A stretch of 64,000 nucleotides of DNA. Origin: Anisodus tanguticus (taxonomy: Eukaryota > Streptophyta > Magnoliopsida > Solanales > Solanaceae). The stretch lies in NCBI GenBank assembly GCA_034509755.1, contig CM067541.1, positions 22,432,001-22,496,000 on the forward strand, given 5' to 3'. Positions 11,936-24,300 of the stretch are shown one piece after another (within the stretch, counting starts at the first letter, position 1; the number at the start of each line of letters is the position of its first letter). Below the pieces are notes generated by a model. It had not been told where the DNA came from and did not search any database. It saw only the letters and a list, made by a program, of their open reading frames with translations. Position numbers and translations under genes: made by a program.

Positions 11936-14900
11936 ATGAGGATTTTTCGACGACGTACGAGGATATTTTTTATCCTGTGTTTGTTTGCTGTTTGTGTTAC
12001 TACACCAATATTATTGCTTTCTTCACATAGGCTTAGACACCTTGGCTCTGATGGTAATTATTTTGTTTCACTTAGTTGTTTGGATTTATGGGGTTTTTGT
12101 TTTTGTTAATTTGATGTGATATGGTTAATTGTGCAGCATCGAAGGAGTTTGTTGGAGATTTATCGATTCTTGTAAGATTTCTCATTCTTTATTACTCGTT
12201 CCGTCTCAATTTATGTGTCTTAATTTGACTGGTCATGGAGTTTAAGAAACAAAGGGAGGCTTTTGAATCTTGTTTATAGTTCTTTAAATCTCGTGGTCTT
12301 AAATTTGTCAATGTTGAAATTGAAAAACTTACTAAATATAGAAATATACACTATGTAACTGATAAAGTTGTTGCCATGTGACCACGAGTTCAAGCCGTGT
12401 AAACAACCTCTTGTAGAAATGCAAGTTAAGGTTGCGCACAATAGACCCTTGTGGTCTGATCCTTCTCCGGACCCCGCGCATAGCGGAAGCTTAGTGCACG
12501 GGGCTGCCCTAGTTTACATTATTTTTGGGACAGACCAAGAAGAAAAGTAAGACACGGAGGACGTACATTTTTGTTGTGGGTATTTCTTGTTTTGGTTTGT
12601 TGCCAAATGGAAGTAGATAAAGCAGTATAGATTATTTTGAACATTTGATTTTAATCAATAGTAAGTTTTATTCTTATAGCTGAAGTTAGTCTTTTTGTAC
12701 CCTCTTTGTTTGCATATTTTGGACTTGGTGTAAAAGATCAAGATCAAGCTGTTAATGGCCCGATACTCGTGAGTCGTGACAGTTTTTGACGAGACCCTGA
12801 GTTTAAGATGTTAATTAACTAATATGGAGTATATTATTTCGTAGAATTAAAATATTGAAGTGATACTTACCAAGTTAGGAGCCGTTTGGCCATGAGAATT
12901 ATTCACTTTTTTCTGCAATAATTTTTCTCTTTATTTAAAATCACATCTTGTAAGATTTTGTCCTTCTTTATTCCATTTTTCATTGTGGGTATTGCTTGTT
13001 ATGGGTATAGCCATGAGTAGTGTTTTCTATGAGGAGAATTATCTCTTTATTACTCGTGACAGTTTTTGACTGGATACAGAGTTTAGGGTGTTAGTTAACT
13101 CGTACGTAGTAATCAAATAAAAATGTTGAAGTAATAGTTAACAAGTTAGTTTGATAAAAAAGATCATATCAGAGTTCAAAATTTGAATAATTAATGAATT
13201 TAATGTATTGAAATTTCTAGAAAAATGGAATCGTGTCAAAGGTTTTTGGAATGTCCAACCATGGAAAGAGCGTCATGTAAATTGAAACATATGGAGCATA
13301 TTGTATGGGATCTGATTGAGATTTTTCTTATTTGGTGTTTCGATTGAAACAGATGGAGTTTAAGATGTTAGTTAACTCATACTGGAGTATATTATTTTAG
13401 TAGTACTAATCGAATAAAAATGTTAAAGTAATAGTTAACAAGTTACTTTGATAGAAAAGATCATACTGAAGTTTAAACTTTGAATACTTCATGAATTTGA
13501 ATTCTTGAGAGTTCTTTAAAAATGGAATCGATGTCAAGCTTTTCGGACCGTCCAAATATGGAAAGAGTGTCACGTAAATGGAACATATTATAGGGGATCT
13601 GATTGAGATTTTTCTTATTTGGGTTTTGATTGATATAGGTGGAGTATAATGTTATTGTGTGATCTGATTGATATTTTTCTATATGGGTTTTTATTCTCCT
13701 TTTCAGAAGCACAGGATAGAGGTTCAGGCGCTTAGTGCAGTTCAACAGGTGATATAAACTTTATATAAGTTCTTGCAACTGTGAAAGTCTACTTGGATTG
13801 TTACTTATGTTTGCAAACCTTTTTCTGCTGTTTGGTTTAGGAAGAAGTTGTAAGCCTCAAAGAACCGATCTTGAATGTCTACCGAGATGGAGACCAAAGT
13901 TCTACAGTCAGTTTGGATACTATTGATAAGAATGATAGTCCTGGCCAGCCTAAGAATGTCAGCTTACCGGGAAATGATGGTAATTTGATAATTCAGATGC
14001 TCTAACCCCCCCCCCCCCTCAATTTCTGTTCATTCTTTAACTGGAAATTTAGAAATTAATTGTACACCTTCTACGTAATTTCAGTAACCACACATGATGC
14101 GGAGAAAGAAAGTCAACCCAGTCTACCAGAGCAAACCCTGGCCTCAACCAGAGAAAAGGTATCATGAATTTTTCTATGTCAGTCCTTTTATTTATGGCTG
14201 AAGTGGTTAAAACACTCCTAAACTTGGCGTGAATTGCAACTTTAGTCCTCAAACTATGGCTAGTCTTCAAGACAACCCTAAATTTGGCTAAGTGGATTTT
14301 AATATACCCCGAGCTCATAAACCATGGAGAGTGTAGTCACTCGCGGGTCCAGCTGAAATTTTCAGCTGATGTGGCCTCTACGTGTATAATCTTAACGCCA
14401 AATAATAAAGGGAAATTAAATCCGAGTAAATAACCCGATCCGATAATCCACATTCTATTAAATCGCCCTAATCTGTCTAGAACTATCAATTTGAGCCAAA
14501 ATCAGATTACATTGTTAATCATCATACTTTCTTCAACCTAATTAATACATAACTTGAACTTTCAACCATAACCAGATTGTGTTCTAAGATGAAACATCAA
14601 ATTAAATAGCATACTAAAACATAGAAAAATCTTCAATGTTCTTGACCACTTCAATTCTTGCTCATATTTGTTTTTTTCTTCAGCAACCCCATGTAACAAT
14701 TTTAGCTTGTTATGGAAATGGTGATTCATACCACTCGAAAAATTTGCAAGAAAATCGACCTCTCACCTATACAAAGTGAACAAAAATCAGTGAATAACCC
14801 AGTAAAATTAGATGCAAATCAGTGACTAAATAGAACAAACCCAGTAAATTTATACTAAAATTAACATACCAAAGCCAAAATTTACATACCTTGTAGTTTT

Positions 14901-17900
14901 GTCAACCCCAAAATCACCTTCCCGAATTGTCATCAGTCCATGAAATCCTCACCACCGCCGGAAATCCACATCTATAAAACTTGAATTCAAGTTGTGGTGT
15001 ATTTTAATGGAGGAGGGTTTAAATAAGGAGAAAAGGGGTGATTTTAGTCGTTGGAATAGGAAAAAATATAAAGGAAAATGTAAAAAAGGGTTTTTTACCG
15101 TTTGGCTACTGATGTGGCAGCTCTAACGCACGTGGAGGAGTTTGACAAAACTTGTTGTGCCATGTGGCAGCCCGGGGGTGTATTAAAATCCACTTAGCTA
15201 AGCTTAGGGGTGTCTTGAAGGCTAGCCATAGTTTGGGGACTAAAGTTGCAACCCGTGCCAAGTTTAGGGGTGTTTTCACCACTTCATAAATACGCTTCAA
15301 TCATTGCATCCAAGGGTGTGGCCTAGTGGTCAATGAAGTGGGTTGAGAACCATGAGGTCTCAGGTTCAAATCCCAGCAGAGACGAAAACACTAGGTGATT
15401 TCTTCCCATTTGTCCTAGCCTTGGTGGAGGGAGGTGGCAGGTATCCCGTGGAATTAGACGAGGTGCACACAAGCTGGCCCGGACACCACAGTTATAAAAA
15501 AAGACTTCAATCTTTTAATTAGTGCACTTAAAAGTCATAAAGTCATAGTTGGATGGTGTTTCTTATAAGGAAAGTAGTTTTGGTGGAATGATTTGTGCCC
15601 AAGTAGAGTGCAATGGTTACAAATCATTCATATAGTTGACCCTGAAATTTGGCATAGTGGAATGATTGATTAACTAAGAATGCCACTAATGATGCTTGTC
15701 CAGAACTTGTGATTAATAGATGTACTTTAATTATTATTTAGCTAAATTAGAATTGGTGATGATTAGATGTAATATCATGTGTTGTTTGCAGTTTTAGAGT
15801 TGCATATGCATTACTGCTGGAGCTTCTCCGGACCCCGTGCATAGCGGGAGCTTAGTGCACCGGGCTTCTCTTTATATGCATTACTGCTGGATTCCTTTGT
15901 TTAGTGGTGTTTGCTTTAAGGTGTTGATGTGTAGTAAAAATCTATGTCCTCATGCTTTGGAACACTTATCAAGAAATGGTTTTCCTAAGTTAAGATAAAT
16001 TAGCAAATTCAGATTTTGCAAGCTCATGAGGGTGGGGAAACCATCAATTCGATGGTTCGGATGAAAAAAAATTGCTCTTTTTCTTTCTTCTCCTGAATCA
16101 GAAGAAGGTTTGACTGAAATGTTTGTAGGAAGGGAATATTTATGTGCCATGTTCATTTATGATTTTCAGTTTCCAAGATTCAGCTATTGTGTGTGACAAA
16201 ATTTGGAAAAAGTAGAATTTTAATAATAGTATTGAGTTTGAGGGTTTAAAGTATTTTTTTCTCTCATCTCTCTTTGCTCTCTCTGTGAATGATTGAATAC
16301 TACTGTTCGACTTGAATTTGTTTTATTTATTTTGTTCGTGTAAACTGCAAGCTCATTCTGTATATGTGACCGTATTGCAGGAAAAATCTAGATCAAAAGA
16401 GGTTCAACAGGGTCAGAATGTACAGTCTCATCCATGGAGGGCATTAGATGAGAAGGTGAAGGAGGTTAAAGATCAGCTGATCAGGGCCAAAGCATTCTTG
16501 AATTTTGTACCAGCGGGCAGTAACTCTAATTTTGTGAAAGAGATAAAGCTACGGATTAAAGACTTGGAACGAGCTGCTGGTGAAGTTTCTAAAGATTCTG
16601 ATTTGTCAAGGAGGTAAGATGATACTTGTTTCATCACTTTGACTCCTCAAAACAGCTATGACATCTTCTCTTATTTGATATATGTTAATTGCTCCACAGT
16701 AGCGTAAAATCTTCTTGGCTTGAGTAGTGGCTTTTTCGAGCTATGTTATGTACCTTTTTCTGATAAGCGCGAGTTATGTTTTGTATTTACTGAGTCTGAA
16801 AGAATATCTCCGAGAAGGTCAAAATGGTTAAATGGAATTGACTAATAGGCTGGCACTAAAGTTAATTAGGTACACAGAGACTGACTTTAACTTGATATTG
16901 GCTCATGAGTAGTTGAGAAAAAATTGGTTGGTCTTGTAACTGAGTGTTTAATGTCAGAAAGTGGAATACTTTTTTTTTATTATTATTCTCAGTCTTGTAA
17001 CTATGTACTTTTCTTGATTATTCACTTTGTCCTGTTTTAAGTTTAATTTTCTGGTTACAGTTATTAAGCTGTGAACGGATGTTTGGATGTATTGAAATAG
17101 AAGTGGGTCCAGGAACTGACAATAAAGCTAACTTTGTAAAATAAAAGTGGTCTGGCGGTGCTTCTTAAATGGTAAAATATTGAAAAATTATTGAAGAGTG
17201 TAGAGGAAAGCTTATATTAGGGAAGTAGATAAAATCTTGAGATAAACCTAAAATAGGGAAGTAAATATTTAAAGGGAACTCACATTTGGATTTTGGAAGT
17301 ACATATTTTGTATTTTATGTTATTTTTTGTCTATTTTTTATGTCTGGTGTAGTTTTTATGTTGCGGTTTCTGGAATTTTGTTGTTGTATGTTCTTTCGTG
17401 TACTTTGTTTATCTTATTTACCTGCGTTAGTTACTGCTTCTTTTTTTAGAATGTTTTATCATGGCTTATACGCGTTTGTTACCATCATTTTCATACTGCT
17501 TGAATTTCTTGTCCGGGTCTAGCCGTTTCTCTTGCTTTGCTTGTGCTTATGCTTTGTCTTGAGCCGAGGGTCTTTCGGAAACAACCTCTCTACTTACCAA
17601 GGTAGAGGTAAGGTCTGCGTGCACTCTACCTTCTCCAGACCCCACGTTGTGGGACTTCACTGGGTATGTTGTTGGTTTCTGGAATTTTGACGAAAGTTCT
17701 GGTGCGTCTGTAAAAGAGTTTGGTAAATATCCGACGGAGACCAAAAGTGATCATTTTTGGCAGACCGACATGACCAAAATTGCTAAAGTGATATTTAACA
17801 AGCTATTTTGAACCTACTACCAAAGAGAAGGGATCATTTTTGTCATTTTCTCCATGATACGTCGCGGTGCTCATGGATCATGTCTTATAATATACTATTT

Positions 17901-20450
17901 GGCTTGGGAATTGGGAAATGCTAGTTAAATTATGTATGTATGATCTGAGAACAGTTATCTTTCTAGGGCAATACAGAAGATGAAGGCCATGGATGCAACC
18001 CTGTCAAAAGCCAATAAATTGTTCCCTGAATGCTCATCAATGGTGAAGAAACTTCGTGCGATGACATATAATGCTGAGGAACAGCTTCGATCGCAAAAGA
18101 ACCAAGCTTCCTTCCTTGTAAATCTTGCTGGAAGAACTACCCCGAAAGGCCTTCATTGCCTTTCCATGCGGTTGACCACTGAATACTTTGCGCTACAACC
18201 TGAGGAGCAGAAACTGCCTAACCAACATAAATTGCAGAATCCAGATCTCTATCATTTTGCTGTTTTCTCTGACAATGTTTTGGCATGTTCTGCAGTTGTC
18301 AACTCAACTGTATCAACTGCTAGGGTGAGTTGCTCCATAATTTTCTGACTCTTGGCTTTTAAAATCTCTTACTCCCTCTGTTTCAATTTATGTATATTAC
18401 TTTCCTTTTTAGTCTGTCTAAAAAAGAAAACTTTTTTTAATTCAGTACGCAATTCTTTAATTCCAACATCTCACAAGATTCAGAAGGCATTTTGGTACAT
18501 TATACACATCTTTAGTTTGAGGCCACAAGATTCAAGAATCTCTTTTACTTTCTTAAACTTCGTGCCGAGTCAAACTAAGACGCATAAATTGAAATGGAGG
18601 GAGTATTATTTTTCATCCAAGTTCTAATTTTCCTTTTATTTTCTTTTCTCATCGTAGCTTAATCTGCAGTGATCTTTTGATGATTAAGAATAGAACATAG
18701 GTATTTAGAGTATATGTCATGTTGCATATGGTCTTTAGTTGATGCTTACCAGTAAGAAGCTCTGGCTTCCGTGCGGAACAGACTAATTCTAATTGTGCAT
18801 ATAAATCCACTATTGATTTATGAGAACACAAATGCTATTATTTGTTGGTATTCAAGAAGAATTATGACTGCAGTAACAGTATCGTTTTTAACTTATCATG
18901 CAACGGTCGTATATGGAGGGGCTAAACTTCTATGGATTCATAGCAGTAACTGTAAGGAGTAACTATTGATCACTATATATTTTGAAGACAGAAATGAAAT
19001 AATTATGGTAATGCGCTATTTATGGTAAGTGTTTATGTATTTGGCAGGCTCCAGAGAAGATTGTGTTTCATATAGTGACAGATTCTCTTAACCTACCAGC
19101 CATGACAATGTGGTTCTTGTCGAATCCTCCCGGCAAAGCAACAATTCAGTCCGGAGCGTAGACAGATTTGATTGGTTATCAAACAAGGATATTCTGCGAA
19201 GCAAGAGTCTCTTGATCCAAGATACACTTCTCCATTGAACCACCGCGCTTTTATCCGCTCGATATTTTTCCTTCTCTCAACAAGATAGTGCTCCTTGACC
19301 ATGACGTTGTTGTGAAAAGGGATCTAAGCGGACTTTGGCACATCAACATGAAGGGTAAAGTGAATGGTGCGGTGGAGACTTGTCTTGAAGGCGAGCCTTC
19401 GTTCCGCCGAATGGATATGCTCATCAATTTCACTGACCCTATGGTGGCGACGAGATTCGACGTGAAATCATGCACGTGGGCGTTTGGGATGAATATGTTC
19501 GATCTGCAGGAGTGGAGGAAGCGAAACCTGACTGGGGTCTATCACAAGTACTTAGAGATGGTATGTATCTATATCCTGTTTTGTTAATTTCTTGTGGAAT
19601 TGACTCACAAATTGTTGATGCGTCTTAGGTTGTTCTACAAGGATGGTCCTTGTAACGAAATAAATAGAATGTCTAACCTAATATTTGTTTCATAAAAAGT
19701 AAAAACATGATTTAGGGTGTGTTTGGTATGAAGGAGAATGTTTTCCTAGAAAATGCTCTTTTGGAAAACAAGTGGATTTCTTCTTATTTTCTAGTGTTTG
19801 GTAAGTAAGCAAAAAAAAATTATCTCAAAAGCATTTATGTGTAATTTAGCAAAACACTATGGGGTGGGGAATGGGGGTTCATGGGTGGCGGGGGTTGGTA
19901 GTGTTGGGTGGGTAGGAGGAGACAATTAACGTGGAATGTCATTTATGAAACTTGTTTTCCCTACTACCGTTAGTTGTCATTTTTCTCATTTTCAAGGAAC
20001 TTGTTTTCCTAGAGAAAATGTTTTCCTCCATACCAAACACACCGATAAGTTTTTGTATATTCTTGGATCTTTTCTATAGTAATGTGTATATATCTTGGCT
20101 TGATTTATAACTGCGTTGTTTTATACCGTTCTCCTATTCTTCACTGCCTCACTTTTAGTGCTTGCGTTATGCAGGGAAGTAATAAGCCATTAATGAAAGC
20201 TGGTACTTTACCCATCGGTTGGATGACCTTTTATAAACATACACGTGCTATAGACCGGAGATGGCACGTCTTAGGGTTGGGGTACGAGTCTGGTGTCAAA
20301 CTAAACGAAATCGAGCACGCAGTTGTGATTCATTACGACGGAGTCATGAAACCATGGTTAGAGATCGGACTTCATAAGTTCAAGCCCTACTGGAAGAAAC
20401 ACGTTCGGTATGAACATCCCTTTTTGCAACAGTGCAATATTCAAGACTAG
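11936..20450 (+). CDS. GAUT5/6-like galacturonosyltransferase, copy 1 (exon 8 disrupted)
   Basis: Predicted Golgi type II membrane enzyme of glycosyltransferase family 8 that adds galacturonic acid from UDP-GalA to homogalacturonan (pectin). Nine exons with GT-AG borders and matching phases: 11936-12053, 12137-12171, 13707-13748, 13841-13979, 14085-14158, 16381-16613, 17967-18324, 19048-19560, 20175-20450. They total 1788 bases (about 596 codons), the usual GAUT5/6 length. Seen: a basic N-terminus (MRIFRRRTRR) then a hydrophobic anchor at about residues 11-32; a charged stem; 'AARTTPKGLHCLSMRLTTEY'-type motif (here NLAGRTTPKGLHCLSMRLTT); the DxD motif DHD at about residues 417-419; and HYDGVMKPW at about 557-565 near the C-terminus. 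Exon 8 has in-frame stops at 19159 and 19213 caused by three 1-base deletions (see separate entry). The clade call is from remembered Arabidopsis family sequences. Gene X converges from downstream with 905 bases between stops. Confidence 0.85.
12195..12563. mobile_element. Stowaway-type MITE in intron 2, with SINE inside
   Basis: Starts 'ctcgttccgtctcaattt' after a TA and ends with 'agtaagacacggaggacg' before TA; the ends are inverted relatives of the Stowaway terminal repeat (ctccctccgt...). Copy 2 intron 2 lacks it (near 32415-32430), so it inserted after the duplication or was lost there. An Au SINE sits inside it. Confidence 0.7.
12355..12528 (+). mobile_element. Au-type SINE, 5'-truncated
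   Basis: Shows 'taactgataaagttgttgcc', the pol III B-box region 'gttcaagccgtg', and the typical 3' part 'cggaccccgcgcatagcgga' and 'cttagtgcacggggctgccc'. The first bases of the tRNA-related head are missing. Nested in the Stowaway-type MITE. Confidence 0.8.
13076..13640. repeat. Tandem duplication of about 285 bp in intron 2
   Basis: Two diverged head-to-tail copies (about 13076-13360 and 13361-13640) share 'ttagttaactc', 'agtaatagttaacaagtta', 'gaaaagatcata' and 'gatctgattgagatttttct'. The same pair is present in copy 2 (33308-33600 and 33601-33880), so it predates the segmental duplication. Confidence 0.75.
14195..15298. mobile_element. Foldback / long-TIR transposon (about 1.1 kb) in intron 5
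   Basis: About 130-bp imperfect inverted repeats: 14203-14325 (for example 'gcaactttagtcctcaaact', 'taagtggattttaatatacc') and 15165-15295 ('agtttggggactaaagttgc', 'ggtgtattaaaatccactta'). The 830-bp core has no transposase. The long terminal repeats suggest a Mutator-like non-autonomous element. The copy 2 intron (39500-39530) has no such insert. Confidence 0.75.
15308..15503 (+). mobile_element. SolS/TS-class tRNA-derived SINE
   Basis: Clear pol III promoter: A-box-like 'gtggcctagtggtcaatg' and B box 'ggttcaaatcc'. The body reads 'gtgatttcttcccatttgtc' and 'aagctggcccggacaccac', then a short A-rich tail. Flanked by 'cttcaatc' on both sides (15295-15302 and 15508-15515). Absent at the matching site in copy 2 (about 39527). 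Confidence 0.75.
15821..15873 (+). mobile_element. 53-bp 5'-truncated Au SINE with perfect TSD
   Basis: Only the SINE 3' end remains ('agcttctccggaccccgtgc' to 'caccgggcttctcttt'). It is flanked by a perfect 17-bp direct repeat 'atatgcattactgctgg' at 15804-15820 and 15874-15890. Copy 2 has one version of the target (about 39762-39780). Confidence 0.85.
17290..17675 (+). mobile_element. RTE-type LINE / TS-SINE 3' end in intron 6
   Basis: T-rich stretch followed by 'gagccgagggtctttcggaa', 'ggtaaggtctgcgtgcactc' and 'gggtatgttgttgg', the tail shared by Solanaceae RTE LINEs and TS SINEs. Copy 2 lacks it at the matching intron position (44398). The open frame 17286-17522 is low-complexity and not a gene. 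Confidence 0.6.
18372..18603. mobile_element. Stowaway MITE in intron 7
   Basis: Terminal inverted repeats 'ctccctctgtttcaatttat' and (reverse complement of the right end) 'ctccctccatttcaatttat', flanked by TA on both sides; 232 bp. The orthologous MITE in copy 2 (45053-45765) is enlarged by two further MITEs. Confidence 0.92.
19149..19245 (+). other. Three single-base deletions in GAUT copy 1 exon 8
   Basis: Relative to the expected frame, and to copy 2 where it is alignable, one base is missing at about 19149/19150, one at 19197/19198 (copy 2 reads ctgCAGaat) and one at 19244/19245 (copy 2 reads cacCTAcgc). The net shift of -3 restores the original frame for the rest of exon 8, but the interval then contains TAG 19159-19161 and TGA 19213-19215. 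None is in a homopolymer. The first is inferred from reading frame only, since copy 2 lacks that part. Confidence 0.8.
19715..20043. mobile_element. MITE with 'gggtgtgtttggt' inverted ends in intron 8
   Basis: Begins 'gggtgtgtttggtatgaagg' and ends 'cataccaaacacacc', with further inverted matches inside ('ttttcctagaaaat' and 'ttttcctagagaaaat'). The same element is in copy 2 at about 50105-50470, so it predates the duplication. Family (Tourist or hAT) not decided. Confidence 0.7.
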
Positions 20451-21355
20451 CAATTGGATCCTTTAGTAATAGGTTGAGTTCCACTTCACCACAATTACAT
20501 AGTGTAGGAACCCCTCACGTTCACCTTAATCTTTCACACATTGATCCCACAATTTTTTCCTTGTAAAGTCCAACTTTTACACCCTCCATCCCACGTTTAT
20601 TTCCTGCTCAACGGTCACAGAAATTTATCCCCACACTAGCAATAACTTGGGACCTAATATTGGCGTGTCCCCGAGATTCCTGTAATGCTTGGACTTGCCT
20701 GTATATTGATCTTGTAGAATGCTAAAAAGTGTTTCTTATGGTTTACCTATTGTAGGTGAGATATGAAATATATGTTCTTTAAGATATTTGCCTCACTTCT
20801 TTCTGACATATATATTGTTGGAAAGAACTTTAAGGTGCATGTTTTCAACTATCTGGATATGGAACTCGCGACACAACAAATTAGGATTCACGTTGTAGAA
20901 ACCCACAATGGGGGGTTCTTAGCGCTCCCTATCGAGGACTTCATTCTTAAGGGTCAAACTTGAGATCTCTTGTTAAGGGTAAAAGAACCTTTACGATTCC
21001 ACCACACCCCATGTTGATATACGAAGAAGCTTCGATACACATAAAAGTGTCTCAGAAAGGAAATGGCAATGAAATAATATGAGATGCACACAAAATTTCC
21101 AACAAGTACTAATCATAGTGAATATATCTATACATGATCTTAAAGAACACGATTTAAATACCAAGATAAGTTATAATTAAAATTAAGATACACTGCACTT
21201 AAAAGCATTTGAAATAGACGAAACTATACATATACTATTACTTAGCTACAACAACAACAACCACCCCCCTCCAAACCCCCAAACACTTTACAACCAAAAA
21301 AGGAAAACGGGCTACCCTCCGTTAATAGTTGTGATCAACTTTATCATTGCCGTTA
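20451..21355. other. Convergent 3' intergenic region (GAUT / gene X)
   Basis: Holds the presumed GAUT 3' UTR. It is strongly conserved with copy 2 (50871-51681). A dispersed-repeat-like stretch with 'ggggttcttagcgctcccta' follows at about 20860-21000. No ORF of note. Confidence 0.6.
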
Positions 21356-24300
21356 TCAGAATGGGCTAGATTCCAACGGCCTCATAGTCATAATACACTT
21401 TTTTGAAGGATTTTCCTCGAGCATCCCTACTTTAGTCTTTCCCTTGAATTCAATTTCAAAGGATTTGATTGTTGGTATGTTCTCATGATGTTCTGGAGTT
21501 TTTATCACAATTCCTTTGCCACTTTCTGTCATATTTAATGGAGTACTATTGGTTGCTCCTTTATTCTTCATCCCCATGCTTTTTGGAGGAAGCATTTCTG
21601 ATTTACCTTTTGCCTTGATCCTTTTGTGTTGTGCTGCAAGAAGATTGAATTCAAACACTATTATTTGTACTTATTTAATAAATTTTTAACACGGAGAGAG
21701 AATTTGAGTCAAGGTTATTGCGTTCGGATAAACTCGTACGTCCTTAACTACATCTGCTTTCGATCTTCAACTTCATAAGCATGAAGGATGACACATAATG
21801 TGAGTACGTAATCACGTTATGAGGTGGAGCTATATGGTCGGAACGAGGTCCAACTGAATTCCCTTAGTCGAAAACTTACGCTCTACATACAAACAAGATA
21901 AAAATATTTTTCATTTATTTATAAAAATATTGAATCTCCTTTGCATAAGGAAATCTTCTAGTATAACATCAAAGTTTTGCTTGAAATTTACTTTAGTTCA
22001 TAGCTAGTTTGAAATCAATGCGTGTAGTGATATAATATTACCATATCATTGTACATCTTTTATATTTGATTAGTTAATATTCTCATTGTAATTAGTCAGA
22101 TTTGTTACCTAGTTTGTAGCCTAACTTGTAGCTTTGTCAACAATCATGTATTGTTATATATTGTACACAATAATGAATGAAAAGGTAGGGAGCATATTCC
22201 TTTATGTTATCAGCCAAACCCTAAACCTAAAACCATCCCTCAGCAGTCGCCCCCCCCCCCCGGTCATCCTCCTCCTCTCTCCCTTCCTCCCCACTTTTCA
22301 ATGGCTGAACAACCTAAATTTCATCTTGCTCTTATTGTTAACAACATCAAGAATTTCATTCTCATAACTCTTGAGATGGAAAACGTTCAGTATTCATCTT
22401 GAGCGGAATTGTTCAATATCTATTTTCCTGTATACAAAGTCATCGATCACATCATCCCTCATAAATCCATGCACATTGCCAAGCACATGGAGAAACATGA
22501 TGGTTCTAATAAAGAACTTTGGTCACGATTAGATGCGGTTTTTCTACAATTGATATACGGCATCATCTCGAACGATCTATTACATACAATCATTGAAGAC
22601 GACGCTATTGCACGACAAACATGGGAGTAATTGGAAAGCATTTTTCATGATAATAAGACACATCGTGCTTGTATCTAGAAAATCAATTTATGGACATTCA
22701 ACAGGACGATTTTTCTAATGCATCGACATATTATTAAGTACTTAAAATGATTGTCGATCAACTCTCAAACGTTGATGCATCGGTCACAAATCAACGGTTG
22801 GTCATGCAACTAATTGTGAGTTTAAATGAAAATTATGATGGAGTCGCTACAATCCTCCAACAAAGCACTATGTTTCCTCTATTCTATGAGGCTCATTCGA
22901 GACTTATCCTTGAAGAAAATCGAAAAACCAAATGGGCAGCGGCTAACGCTAGCACTGTCGATGTCGCCCTCATTACCACCAGCGGCCCACCTACCGACGA
23001 AATTGGATCGAGTTCCGGTATGCATCACCAGCACACCAACGATCCAATACGAGGCCCACATCTCCGTAATAACAACAAAGGCAGAAATTCCGGCAACGGC
23101 TGCGGTGGCCGTGACGGAAGGGGATAGCCACTGCCAGCTGGCAGCCACCCACAACGACAACAGCAGTGGAAGCAACCTCCGCTGTGGGTTGCGTACCCAC
23201 CATGGGCAGTGTGGGGCCAGCAAGCTTGGGCTGCTCCACATTGCCCTTACCCGACGTCCTCCTGGCCCAACCTCCAGCTCAACAGCCTCAGCCCTGAATT
23301 CTCAGAGTGCATCCACAGCAAGTATACAGTGCATAAATTTCTCCTTCATCAACCTACGCACCAATTGAGGCGGCAATGCACACGATTTCTCTCAACGTTC
23401 CAGATGAAAATTGGTACATAAACACTGGTGCAACATCTCATATGACGGCATCCCAAGGTACTCTCTCGTCTTATTTCAATATGAGCAATTTAAACCGTAA
23501 TATTCTTGTTGGTAGTGGATAAGGCATTCCCATTCGAGGTTATGGACAATCATCCATCTCCCCACCACATCCCCCATTAACTTTAAAAAAATATCCTCCA
23601 TACCCCGAAACTTATCAAAAATTTGATCTCTATGCGTCGTTTCACAACTGACAATAATGTTTCCCTTGAATTTGATCCTTTTGGTTTTTCTGTGAAGGAC
23701 CTTCTGACAAGGATGTGAATAATAACATGTGATAGCACCGGGGATCTTTGTCCTATCACCACCATCATCTGCCATCTAGCCTCCTCTCCATCAACCTTTG
23801 CAGCTATTTTGTCTGTTTTGTGGCATAATAGATTGGGACATCTGGGAGACTCTGTTTTACGCCCCCTTAAAAAAAATAAGTTTATTGATTGCAAACATTT
23901 TTCTTGTCCTCTTGTTTGTGAATCTTGTGTTTTGGGGAAACATGTTAAGTTGACATTTTATTCTTCATCCTTTAGCACTTTAATGCCATTTGATATCATA
24001 CACAGTGATTTATGGACTTCTCCTATTTTAAGCACGGTTGGGCATCAATATTATATGTTATTTTTAGATGATTATTCTAACTTCCTGTGGACTTTTTCTA
24101 TTGGAAATAAGTCTCAAGTCTATTCTATTTTTTCATCTTTTAGTGCTTTAATTAAGACACAATTTGAAAAAATATCAAATACTTTCAATGGGAGGGAATT
24201 CGACAATAAACAATTCAAACTCTTTTGCTCCAAAAATGGTCTTGTTTTTCGATTTTCATGCCCCCACACCTCTCCACAGAATGGCAAAGCCGAACGAAAA

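Noticed and set aside
13473..13745. 90-residue minus-strand open frame repeated at 33773-33985
   Set aside because: Antisense of GAUT exon 3 and intron 2; conserved only because both copies derive from the duplication.
17286..17522. Hydrophobic 78-residue open frame (possible small membrane protein)
   Set aside because: T-rich LINE 3' UTR in GAUT intron 6; Phe/Leu/Val content follows from base composition and copy 2 has nothing similar.
22826..23368. 180-residue plus-strand open frame
   Set aside because: Overlaps the copia-1 gag in another frame; the gag frame has the conserved motifs.
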